This document shows positions 1-6,126 of a DNA stretch of 6,126 nucleotides, one piece after another; position 1 is the first letter of the stretch; the number at the start of each line of letters is the position of its first letter. The notes below the pieces were generated by a model, which was not told the origin of the DNA, ran no database searches, and worked only from the letters and a program-made list of their open reading frames with translations. Both the position numbers and the translations under genes were made by a program. The stretch comes from Phycisphaerae bacterium (GTDB lineage Bacteria; Planctomycetota; Phycisphaerae; Sedimentisphaerales; UBA12454). Location of the stretch: assembly GCA_028712345.1 (NCBI GenBank), contig JAQTQF010000118.1:1-6126 (forward strand). Direction: 5' to 3'.

Positions 1-741
1 CTCAAGGAGAGAGTCCCTAGTGTGGACGCCCCACGGAATACCCGCCAATGTTACCCGAATCGTGTTTGGGAGATCTGAAAGTGCCTCGAAGAGTCTCCAA
101 TGCCTTTTATATTTAGAGAAGTTAGCCACCATTAGGATATCTATCGTTTTGGTGTTGCATGGGGTGTCATAAAAATCACCATGAACCCAGCTCGCTGCAT
201 GAAATGGCAAAAAATGGCACAATGGTGTGAACTCCTGGCAGAGATCTTTTTCCGAAAATGCGGACGGCATGATGAAGAAAGTCTCTTGCGATCGGGCCGC
301 CAGTAAACAGGCCGCAGTAGAATAGAATGGCTGCCAGGTAGGCAGAAAAATGATGCGGTATTGGGCTGAAAACTGGGCGAAGCTCCTTAGGCTCAAAATG
401 GTTTCCAGGTTTTGTTCGAAAGACACCAACAAAAATCCGGGTTCCCTTTCGCTCACGAATGGTTTAATGATAGCGCTTCGCGATATCTCGGTGTTGTCAA
501 CCTGTTGGAGATGTGAAAAATATCTTTTTGTCAACGCATTTGCCTTCGATATGGCAAGTTTCCCGATAGATGTACGAGGATAATATGTCGCGATTTCGAT
601 CAATGTTTTGATTCGGGTGAGAGGCTTGCCGCACAAAAGTATGGCGGGGGCCTGGAACAATTTGAAGACTCCGGCTGCGTTGTTTGTGCGCAAGAAATCC
701 TCAATATGTAATAGGATAATTGAAAGCTGATTGTTTATCAT
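1..741 (-). CDS. GT-B (GT4-like) glycosyltransferase, N-terminal 247 residues, 3' end outside window
   Basis: The minus frame is open from an ATG at 741 to the window edge with no stop, giving 247 codons. An in-frame TGA lies just upstream (753-751), so this ATG is the first possible start. The protein begins MINNQLSIILLHIEDFL. Residues 200-236 (IDILMVANFSKYKRHW, then LFEALSDLP and VTLAGIPWG) match the opening of the C-terminal nucleotide-sugar-binding domain of GT4-type enzymes: a beta strand, a lysine/arginine-rich loop, a helix, then a strand ending in Gly. The N-terminal half, which should bind the acceptor, lacks the usual GGxE start and is divergent. The E-x7-E region would lie outside the window. 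It starts 43 bases after the acetyltransferase stop, with no clear Shine-Dalgarno sequence, so it is probably co-transcribed. The likely role is adding one sugar to the repeat unit at the cytoplasmic membrane face. Donor and acceptor cannot be told. Confidence 0.85.
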   Translation of the reverse strand, partial: MINNQLSIILLHIEDFLRTNNAAGVFKLFQAPAILLCGKPLTRIKTLIEIATYYPRTSIGKLAISKANALTKRYFSHLQQVDNTEISRSAIIKPFVSEREPGFLLVSFEQNLETILSLRSFAQFSAQYRIIFLPTWQPFYSTAACLLAARSQETFFIMPSAFSEKDLCQEFTPLCHFLPFHAASWVHGDFYDTPCNTKTIDILMVANFSKYKRHWRLFEALSDLPNTIRVTLAGIPWGVHTRDSLLE

Positions 742-784
742 ATCAAAATGTCATTCTACAAGACTTGTAACACCTTCAAATTGT

Positions 785-1351
785 TCAAATGGAACTTTCC
801 TCTTTCGCCCTGGATTTTCGCGAACCAATAACCTGGGCTGGATTGCCCCCTACAATAGAAAACGGCTCTATGTCTTTCGTTACGACCGCTCCGGCCCCGA
901 TAATTGCGCCTTTGCCTATCCGTCTGCCCGGGAGAATAATGACCCTGGCGCCTATCCAGACGTCGTCCTCAATAATGACCGGTCTATTCTCATAGCTAAC
1001 CTGTTGTGCCATCGGTATGTCAAAGCGGTCAAAACCCTTTGTTCCGCTCAGAAGCATCAGTTCCGGACCTATCATGACGTCCCTGCCGATTACGGCGGAT
1101 TCCACATGTGACCTAATGCCAATTCCAGAATTATCGCCGAGTTGGGTTTGCGACATGAAGATGAAGGTAACTTTCGGCTCAACGTTTATATTCTTGCCGC
1201 ACGAACGGAGAAGATGTCGGCAGGCGAATGCCCGCACTCTTTTTGCGCCAAGGGAATAAGGAACGGTTGACCTGGGAAGGTGTTTGGCTATCAAGTTATA
1301 GAATAACCAAAACAAAGTGCGCTTTGCAGTGTGATAGGAGAGGCTAATCAT
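785..1351 (-). CDS. Hexapeptide-repeat (left-handed beta-helix) acetyltransferase, WcaF/LacA-like
   Basis: This 188-residue protein has the usual length for sugar O-acetyltransferases of the LbH family. Hexapeptide turns are visible at about residues 70-100 (LGDNSGIGI, SAVIGRDVMIG) and 125-160 (VIIEDDVWIGARVIILPG, then RIGKGAIIGAGAVVTKDI). It closes with the family signature PFSIVGGNPAQVIG at 163-176. Known members transfer acetyl from acetyl-CoA to a sugar hydroxyl in the cytoplasm. The loop that normally carries the catalytic His (pattern nHxFxRxDIPM) reads SGTKGFDRFDIPM at 102-114, so Lys105 (codon AAG) stands where His is expected. The only nearby His, H82, is in an earlier coil. The N-terminal 25 residues are hydrophobic/basic and could touch the membrane. 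An in-frame TAA upstream fixes the ATG at 1351. The gene follows the preceding glycosyltransferase by 24 bases. Fold assignment is firm; activity is uncertain because of the His change. Confidence 0.93.
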   Translation of the reverse strand: MISLSYHTAKRTLFWLFYNLIAKHLPRSTVPYSLGAKRVRAFACRHLLRSCGKNINVEPKVTFIFMSQTQLGDNSGIGIRSHVESAVIGRDVMIGPELMLLSGTKGFDRFDIPMAQQVSYENRPVIIEDDVWIGARVIILPGRRIGKGAIIGAGAVVTKDIEPFSIVGGNPAQVIGSRKSRAKEESSI

Positions 1352-1375
1352 TGCAATCGCCGCAACTTACCGGAA

Positions 1376-2347
1376 TCAGATCCTGTCCAAAATGTTTCTA
1401 AATTCAGTGAATTTCTTTTGCCATGCTGCCTCGAGGTCCCTTTTGAGGTCTCTCACTTCCACCTCGAGCTTGGCGTGGCCCGCAATTGTGTGCCGAATCG
1501 AGTTTGCTATGGCTTGAGACGAATTAGCCGTATATACGGCCCCCTTATAGAAATAGTTCTTTAGGACTGGGGTGTCGGAGAGAATGAGAGGCCTTCCCAA
1601 AGCAACTGCCTCATAGGCGCCGCACACCAGACAGTCCTGCATGAGGGTTAAATCCATTACGGCATCGGATGAATGAAGCAGGTTGACATATTCCTGCTCT
1701 GGCAGAAATCCGGTAAAGACGATATTCGCAGGCGCATCTTTGATAACACAGGATGGCGATTTTCCATAGTTTCCTGTGATATAGATGCACGTTGATCGAT
1801 CCAGAAATCGTGCGCTTGCAATCACTTCTTTGTATGGCTCATCTTTTTGAAAAGTGCAGACAAATACAATGTTGTGCTTTCCCTGAAGTGAAATGGCGTT
1901 GGTCGCCCACATTTGGGGTATGGGATCTTCCATCACGAAGGGAGTTCCACCATTTGAAGCTACCTCTTTACCCAACTGGTCGTTCGTGACAATTGTCAAG
2001 TCTGTCTTCTTCTGTATCCAGGAATAAATGGGCAACAACCAGTTGTAATGAGAGTGAAAGGGCTTCACCCCTTCATTGTGTGCATCGACGACAAGGTGGA
2101 ACCTGAATACGCGTCTGAGGAGCACGGCGGAAAGGGTAAGAACGACAGAGGGATTTTGTACGAATAGGAGTTTAGGCCTGAATCGGACAAGAAGCCCGAG
2201 GGTCTTTAGGATCAGATATGGATAACGGACAAAACGCGGAGCATTTATTTGCAGGATAAACAGTTTTGCATTCGGAAGAAGGCGAGCCAGTTCGATTGTA
2301 CGGCGTTGGCTTTCCCAGGTTATCCAGATCATTCTTATAGGGTTCAT
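1376..2347 (-). CDS. GT-B glycosyltransferase, compact and divergent
   Basis: The protein has 323 residues, shorter than the roughly 350-400 typical of GT4 enzymes. The N-terminal Rossmann half begins MNPIRMIWITWESQRR, resembling polysaccharide-cluster glycosyltransferases with an ITWxxQRRxxEL start. A hydrophobic stretch at about 42-78 suggests membrane association, and VVDAHNEG lies at 86-93. The C-terminal half has a nucleotide-binding strand (IVFVCTF, 160-166), an inter-strand segment NIVFTGFLPEQEYVNLL (208-224), and CGAYEAVALGRPLILSD (242-258). The last carries the conserved second Glu (E246) of the donor-binding E-x7-E motif. The first position of that motif is D238 instead of Glu. The last 30 residues are a charged helix. 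An in-frame TAG upstream fixes the start at or after 2347. The start has only a distant AGGA upstream. It lies 31 bases after the preceding glycosyltransferase and 24 before the acetyltransferase. Donor sugar is unknown. Confidence 0.9.
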   Translation of the reverse strand: MNPIRMIWITWESQRRTIELARLLPNAKLFILQINAPRFVRYPYLILKTLGLLVRFRPKLLFVQNPSVVLTLSAVLLRRVFRFHLVVDAHNEGVKPFHSHYNWLLPIYSWIQKKTDLTIVTNDQLGKEVASNGGTPFVMEDPIPQMWATNAISLQGKHNIVFVCTFQKDEPYKEVIASARFLDRSTCIYITGNYGKSPSCVIKDAPANIVFTGFLPEQEYVNLLHSSDAVMDLTLMQDCLVCGAYEAVALGRPLILSDTPVLKNYFYKGAVYTANSSQAIANSIRHTIAGHAKLEVEVRDLKRDLEAAWQKKFTEFRNILDRI

Positions 2348-2378
2348 TGGAGCTTGCTAAATCCTGAAATACGATGTG

Positions 2379-3539
2379 TTAGGGGTATCTACGCTTTTTG
2401 ATCAAATTTATGTATTCACTCTCAATTTTTTCCACCCACGCCTTGATGTCAAATTCACCCTGTATTTTCTCTTGCGCTGTTTTGCTGATACTTTTTCTTA
2501 CAAGAGGGTTACCGTAAAGGAAAACTATATGCTTATGTATCTCCTGCGTGCTGCCAGGTGTAATGAGCATGCCGGATTCTCCTGAAGTGATGATTGTTGG
2601 TATCTGTCCTACGGCCGATGCAATAGATGGAATTCCATATGCCATTGCCTCAAGGAGTGCTATGGGTGTTCCCTCAGTTAGGGATGGCAGGACAAAGACG
2701 TCCATGGCGGGAAGGAATTGTTCCACATTATTCTGGAAGCCAGTGAAGATAACATGGGGCTCTAATCTACTCTGCCTCACGATAGTCTGAAGCTGGGGCT
2801 TCAGGGGCCCATCCCCAACTATCATCAGTTTGGCCGGGCAATTTGCAGTCCGTGCAAGCGATACTGCCTCAATCAGATATTCAAGACCTTTCTCCTTGCT
2901 TAATCGTCCAACGTACCCCAGAACAAAATCGTTCTCGGGAAGAGAAAAGCTGCGCCGGATTTCCGACCTATGCGAGGTAAAGGAAGCCTCACTAATGTTA
3001 ATCCCGACTGCGTTTGGGATCACCTTGATGTGGCTGGCCTCGACGCCGCCTGAAATCAAAATGCTACGGATGCTTGTTGATACGGCAATTATTTCGTCAG
3101 CGAACTTTAAGAAGAACCGATCAAACCGATTGTAGATCGACAGTTTCCTATCGCTTTCAATGAAGCCATGGCAGGTTGAAATGACCGGAATTTTCAGGAG
3201 CCTGGCAGATGATATGCCCAAAATGTCCGCGACATATCCATGCGTATGCAGGAGATCAAAGTGACCTTGCCTCAGATACAATAATAGCTTTTTAGACCTT
3301 CTCATAAGCCATAGATAATCGTGCTTTCCGAGTGAAACAGGAATTCTGTGCGGTGAGAAATTCTCCTTTTTTATCTCTTTTAGGAAGAAGCTGTCGCCTT
3401 CCCAGGGGCGAAAGAAAAGGATGGGGTGGATTTCGAATGCTGACCTGTCTACATTTCGCAGAAAATTAAGGCCTACTTTTTCAGAACCCCCAAATTCAAC
3501 AGGTGTCATGAGATAAGCTATTCGATACTTATAATTCAT
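2379..3539 (-). CDS. GT4-family glycosyltransferase
   Basis: This is a full-length 386-residue retaining GT-B enzyme. All the GT4 landmarks are present in order: the N-terminal strand and acceptor/phosphate loop (RIAYLMTPVEFGGSEKVGLN, 6-25), LLHTHGY (96-102), STCHG (121-125), IIAVS (150-154), VIPNAV (173-178), GYVGRLSKEKGLEYLIEA (208-225), MIVGDGPL (239-246), IFTGF (264-268), and the donor-binding E-x7-E motif at E289 and E297 (EGTPIALLE) followed by AMAYGIPSIAS. Known members transfer a sugar from a nucleotide-sugar to a lipid-linked or protein acceptor at the inner membrane. An in-frame TAA about 30 bases upstream supports the ATG at 3539. No Shine-Dalgarno sequence precedes it; the upstream DNA is almost pure A/T, so translation may depend on an unstructured leader. 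It is the first gene after the 158-base spacer and could head its own transcript. Donor specificity cannot be read from sequence. Confidence 0.96.
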   Translation of the reverse strand: MNYKYRIAYLMTPVEFGGSEKVGLNFLRNVDRSAFEIHPILFFRPWEGDSFFLKEIKKENFSPHRIPVSLGKHDYLWLMRRSKKLLLYLRQGHFDLLHTHGYVADILGISSARLLKIPVISTCHGFIESDRKLSIYNRFDRFFLKFADEIIAVSTSIRSILISGGVEASHIKVIPNAVGINISEASFTSHRSEIRRSFSLPENDFVLGYVGRLSKEKGLEYLIEAVSLARTANCPAKLMIVGDGPLKPQLQTIVRQSRLEPHVIFTGFQNNVEQFLPAMDVFVLPSLTEGTPIALLEAMAYGIPSIASAVGQIPTIITSGESGMLITPGSTQEIHKHIVFLYGNPLVRKSISKTAQEKIQGEFDIKAWVEKIESEYINLIKKRRYP

Positions 3540-3697
3540 TTGATAGAATAATATTAAATAATTTAATTATATTATAATATATTTTAATAATTATAACTAT
3601 TCATAAATAGATTAGAGGGTATCCTATCGAGATAAGATCTATCTTCAACTAAAGAGTTAATTGACAAACAAGATAAAAGGAGTAGTTCTCAACAGAT
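3540..3697 (-). promoter_or_regulatory. A/T-rich intergenic region, possible promoter for the downstream glycosyltransferase genes
   Basis: This 158-base spacer is the longest gap in the window and contains no supported ORF. Bases 3547-3596 are 50 consecutive A/T bases, and 3541-3600 contains only three G/C. Two perfect TATAAT hexamers occur on the minus strand (3595-3590 and 3576-3571). I found no convincing -35 hexamer at 16-18 bases from either, and in DNA this A/T-rich TATAAT can occur by chance. A TTGTCA lies farther upstream on the minus strand (3666-3661 region) but has no good -10 at normal spacing. A weak 6-bp stem (3645-3660, one G-U pair) has no U-tract, so no terminator for the upstream gene is evident. 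A promoter or A/T-binding-protein site is plausible but unproven. Confidence 0.4.
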
Positions 3698-5398
3698 TCA
3701 GGGCTTAAAGTGCCTATAGATGTGATAGAGCTTGGTGAGTGGAGCGGATATCCTGGGTAAGAAAATGAACTCCAACCAGCTAAGAATTCGATAAATAAAA
3801 GGATAAAATGGCAAATCGTAATAACCGATCAAAGGCACGACCTTTGAACCAAATTTCATTTTGAACTTCAACTGAGATGATGTAGGTCCTTTACCACGGA
3901 AGCTATACCAAATGCACCCTTGTTCCTTAGCCCATTTGATACTCTCCCATTCAAGGAGTTCACTCGCGTTCAATCGGCGATAGTCAAGCAGGACGCCGCC
4001 ATGCATTCCCAAACACTTTCTGCCAAACATCAAACACAGGGAGCCGCCGATCATTTGTCCCTTGTATTCAGCCAAGAGCAATACACCATTTCCGCGCTTT
4101 ATATACTGATCCCATAGGCTTTTTTGGTACTCATAGCCTCTGCTCATGAAACCTTTTTCCTCAGAGAAACGCGTAAAAAGGACATAAAAGGCTTTCAGGT
4201 CACGAATATCCTTAGCCTCCCGAACGGTTACGCCTTCTTGTCCGGCTTTTCGGATACATCTGCGGACATCCTTTTTCATGGAAAGAAAAAACTCATCTTC
4301 AGTCGATTTGTCCTCCAGGTTTACTCGAACCACGTCTCTGGGCGCATTCCAATCCGTCCATCTTTGGCTTAGATGCCGGAAGTCAACTGCGGCGAATGGG
4401 TCCTTTCCATTAGCTATAGAAGACTCCAGTACGTTGGGGTCTATTCGCAAGAAAATGGCGTGGTTACTTTTCGCAAGGTCTTTAACTTTTTGGATTATTG
4501 CACCAATGGTTTCTCTGTCTGAAAGGCTACAGACAGGCCCCCTCGGCATATAAAGGATAGAAAACGGCGTAAATGGAATTGGTTTGGTCAGCAATATAGC
4601 AGCTCCGGTTACAACGCTTTTTCTTTTCGCCAGTATATAGGTGGGAATCCACCCATCTGCAGACCGCACTTTTCCCCAACCAAATGCATTCAAGGGATGG
4701 CACATTTCAAGCATTGCCACTTCTCTGTCCCAATAACTTCTATGTTCATCACCTATTGTTGTTACCGCTACGATGTATTCCATCCGTTGCAAAAAGGAAA
4801 CCCTACGCGATAGTTGAATCCCCAACACCTTCCTCTCACAGGTTTTCCCTATCCTTCGAAAGCCTACCTTCTCAGCTCCCCGTATTGATGAAGAATTATC
4901 CGCATTAATTGAAATAAATATCCTCTCATATCCCCTGCTGAGATAGTATTTGGCGATCGCCTTGAGTGTCTTTGGGTATAATCCTTGGCCTCTGTGCTGT
5001 GGAAGGGTTAGACAATATTTGATCTCGATATCCGCTTTTTCCAATTTCAAAATCCGATTTGGGTCGTTTTGAAAGTATACCCAACTAATATGCTGGATCT
5101 CGCCGGCATCCTTCACAACAAAGAAGTCTTTAACTCCATCATATTTATAGCAGCGAAATTCCCATGGGATAGGATCGAGCCTCTGAGAAATCATGTCGAG
5201 TTGATAAAGGCCTCCTTTGACAACGTTGCCGCATTTTTCATTCTCCTGATCTTCAGCAAAGAAATGGTCAGAATCGAGCATAAAAACGATGACATTATCA
5301 GACCTAAATAGAAAACGCATAAACAACTTGCCCAATTCCCCAATTGAATTTTCACAAAACATAGAATTCGCTATACGAATGAGTCGAAGCGGATTCAT
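3698..5398 (-). CDS. GNAT acetyltransferase - FemAB-like acyl/aminoacyl transferase fusion protein
   Basis: The 566-residue protein has two regions. Residues 1-195 form a GNAT: a basic helix (KLFMRFLFR, 24-32), a strand (VIVFMLD, 36-42), the acetyl-CoA pyrophosphate loop Q/RxxGxG as QHRGQGLYPKTL (134-145), and the motif B segment NADNSSSIRGAEKVGFRRIG (165-184). Residues 210-566 resemble FemAB/CelD-type proteins: HPLNAFGWGKV (234-244), YMPRGPV (283-289), FLRIDP (316-321), MKKDVRRCIRKAGQEGV (374-390), LLLAEYKGQMIGGSLCLMFG (440-459), then KFKMKFGSKVVPLIGYYDLP (511-530), the usual FemAB ending. Classical FemAB enzymes move amino acids from aminoacyl-tRNA to the lipid II peptide. Distant relatives occur in exopolysaccharide loci with unclear roles. 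Here acylation or aminoacylation of an amino-sugar in the glycan is an inference. A GGGGGA Shine-Dalgarno six bases upstream supports the start. The linker (195-210) shows no stop or frameshift. Confidence 0.88.
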   Translation of the reverse strand: MNPLRLIRIANSMFCENSIGELGKLFMRFLFRSDNVIVFMLDSDHFFAEDQENEKCGNVVKGGLYQLDMISQRLDPIPWEFRCYKYDGVKDFFVVKDAGEIQHISWVYFQNDPNRILKLEKADIEIKYCLTLPQHRGQGLYPKTLKAIAKYYLSRGYERIFISINADNSSSIRGAEKVGFRRIGKTCERKVLGIQLSRRVSFLQRMEYIVAVTTIGDEHRSYWDREVAMLEMCHPLNAFGWGKVRSADGWIPTYILAKRKSVVTGAAILLTKPIPFTPFSILYMPRGPVCSLSDRETIGAIIQKVKDLAKSNHAIFLRIDPNVLESSIANGKDPFAAVDFRHLSQRWTDWNAPRDVVRVNLEDKSTEDEFFLSMKKDVRRCIRKAGQEGVTVREAKDIRDLKAFYVLFTRFSEEKGFMSRGYEYQKSLWDQYIKRGNGVLLLAEYKGQMIGGSLCLMFGRKCLGMHGGVLLDYRRLNASELLEWESIKWAKEQGCIWYSFRGKGPTSSQLKFKMKFGSKVVPLIGYYDLPFYPFIYRILSWLEFIFLPRISAPLTKLYHIYRHFKP

Positions 5399-5404
5399 TT
5401 CGTT

Positions 5405-5410
5405 TCCCCC
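5405..5410 (-). promoter_or_regulatory. Ribosome binding site of the GNAT-FemAB gene
   Basis: On the minus strand GGGGGA precedes the ATG at 5398 with a six-base spacer. It is the only clear purine-rich Shine-Dalgarno-like sequence before any of the five starts visible in the window, and it supports the chosen start. It sits in the 59-base gap after the ligase-like gene, which also holds a small 4-bp-arm inverted repeat but no terminator. Confidence 0.55.
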
Positions 5411-5457
5411 ACAACAAGACTTATAGTGACATCACAGACAATTATTTATACGATTTT

Positions 5458-6126
5458 TCAATGTCTTATCCCAAGTTTCGGTTCAGGAATTCCCTTAATA
5501 GACCTTAAAATGTGGTCGCCATGAGCTTTCTCAGATATTCGGGTCATCGCTCCTGACAAAAAACAAAAAAGATATATCAATATATTGTAAGCCTGTGAAA
5601 GAAAAAACGCGCATACCAAGAAACCGGCAAGGGCCATCTGGAGAGCTGTGGCTTGAACGCTCATCATCTCAAGAGCGCCATGACTTTGCCAATAAGTTTT
5701 CGTGCTTTGGAAATTTCGGAATGAAAGGATATTGATAGCAAGAAAAATCACGAAACCCGGCAATCCCATCTCTGCTAAGATAAGAAGGAGTGAGTTGTGT
5801 GCAGTTTTCCATGCGCCGCCTACTGATTCCGCTGATAGATCTTCAGGAAATTTATCTGTTTCGAGGTAATGCCCGTAGGCGGTAGCGAAAGCAGACGGTC
5901 CAACGCCGAGGATTGGGTGTTCTCTGGCAATCTGGAGGGCTCTTTTCCAAACTGCAATCCTCCCTGATCCAGCCGTGATGTCAGATGTGGATTCCTCAAA
6001 GATGGTTTGTATCCTTTCTTTGTACTCAGCTCCAAGATATGTTCCAAAAATTACTGCGAGACTGGATAGAATGAGAATGAATTTTTTCTTTGAAATCCCC
6101 GGTAAATTGATGAACAGCATGAATAT
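5458..6126 (-). CDS. O-antigen ligase / Wzy-type polymerase family membrane protein, C-terminal 222 residues
   Basis: The frame is open through the right window edge (two more codons, Ile-Phe, precede the Met at 6120), and family members are usually 400 residues or more, so this is the C-terminal part and the Met at 6120 is internal. Numbering from that Met: a transmembrane helix at 13-30, the periplasmic-loop signature GSGRIAVWKRAL (51-62) and HPILGVGPSAF (68-78), then AHNSLLLILAEMGLPGFVIF (107-126), which contains the His (H108) conserved in Wzy_C proteins and starts the next helix. One or two further helices lie at about 158-192 and the tail after 193 is charged and cytoplasmic or short-exposed. 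Known members join undecaprenyl-linked glycan to lipid A-core or polymerise repeat units on the periplasmic side. Ligase, polymerase or protein O-glycosylase cannot be separated from this part. It sits 59 bases upstream of the GNAT-FemAB gene, same strand. Confidence 0.92.
   Translation of the reverse strand: MFMLFINLPGISKKKFILILSSLAVIFGTYLGAEYKERIQTIFEESTSDITAGSGRIAVWKRALQIAREHPILGVGPSAFATAYGHYLETDKFPEDLSAESVGGAWKTAHNSLLLILAEMGLPGFVIFLAINILSFRNFQSTKTYWQSHGALEMMSVQATALQMALAGFLVCAFFLSQAYNILIYLFCFLSGAMTRISEKAHGDHILRSIKGIPEPKLGIRH

Noticed and set aside
350..583. 77-codon plus-strand ORF
   Set aside because: It is a shadow of the partial glycosyltransferase that occupies the whole 741-1 minus frame.
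757..769. Perfect 6-bp inverted repeat around one base (TACAAGACTTGTA) in the gap before the last glycosyltransferase
   Set aside because: One or two such repeats are expected by chance in 6 kb, the one-base centre cannot form a hairpin, there is no U-tract and no second copy was seen, so neither operator nor terminator is supported.
731..1111. 126-codon plus-strand ORF
   Set aside because: It lies antisense over the hexapeptide acetyltransferase and the gap after it; its translation shows no recognisable fold, while the minus frame has clear hexapeptide repeats.
3645..3660. Possible terminator after the GNAT-FemAB gene
   Set aside because: The stem is 6 bp with a G-U pair, has a CUUU loop and is not followed by a U-run.
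3661..3666. Plus-strand TTGACA, a perfect -35 hexamer
   Set aside because: No -10-like sequence lies 16-18 bases downstream and there is no plus-strand gene for it to serve.
5428..5437. GTGATGTCAC inverted repeat (minus strand) between the ligase-like gene and the GNAT-FemAB gene
   Set aside because: The arms are only 4 bp and no second copy was seen; too little for an operator or terminator call.
5820..6047. 75-codon minus-strand ORF
   Set aside because: It is in another frame inside the O-antigen ligase-like gene, whose frame carries the Wzy_C signatures.

Overview
The window is a 6.1-kb slice from inside a surface-polysaccharide (exopolysaccharide, capsule or O-antigen) biosynthesis cluster of a bacterium. 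All six genes lie on the minus strand and are read from high to low coordinates. The first and last are cut by the window edges. Gaps between genes are short (59, 158, 31, 24 and 43 bases going downstream), so most of the window is probably one transcription unit. The 158-base gap may start a second one. The organism cannot be named from this piece. An O-antigen ligase/polymerase-type protein beside GT-B glycosyltransferases suggests an envelope with lipid-linked glycan export, most likely Gram-negative. Base composition is moderate in the genes and extremely A/T-rich in one spacer. Only one of the five visible starts has a clear Shine-Dalgarno sequence.

Layout in reading order: (1) 6126-5458, the C-terminal 222 residues of an O-antigen ligase/polymerase-like membrane protein (Wzy_C type). 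(2) 5398-3698, a 566-residue protein joining an N-terminal GNAT acetyltransferase to a C-terminal FemAB-like acyl/aminoacyl transferase. (3) 3697-3540, an intergenic region with a 50-base run of pure A/T. (4) 3539-2379, a canonical GT4 glycosyltransferase. (5) 2347-1376, a compact, divergent GT-B glycosyltransferase. (6) 1351-785, a left-handed beta-helix (hexapeptide) O-acetyltransferase of the WcaF/LacA type with Lys where the catalytic His is expected. (7) 741-1, the first 247 residues of another GT-B glycosyltransferase, open to the window edge.

Inferred working model: the three glycosyltransferases add sugars in turn to a lipid-linked repeat unit on the cytoplasmic face of the membrane. 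The hexapeptide protein and the GNAT-FemAB protein would decorate sugars with acyl or aminoacyl groups, and the O-antigen ligase-like protein would polymerise or transfer the finished glycan outside the inner membrane. The most unusual item is the GNAT-FemAB fusion, followed by the hexapeptide protein's missing His and the pure A/T spacer. I saw no mobile element, CRISPR array, RNA gene or plus-strand gene.
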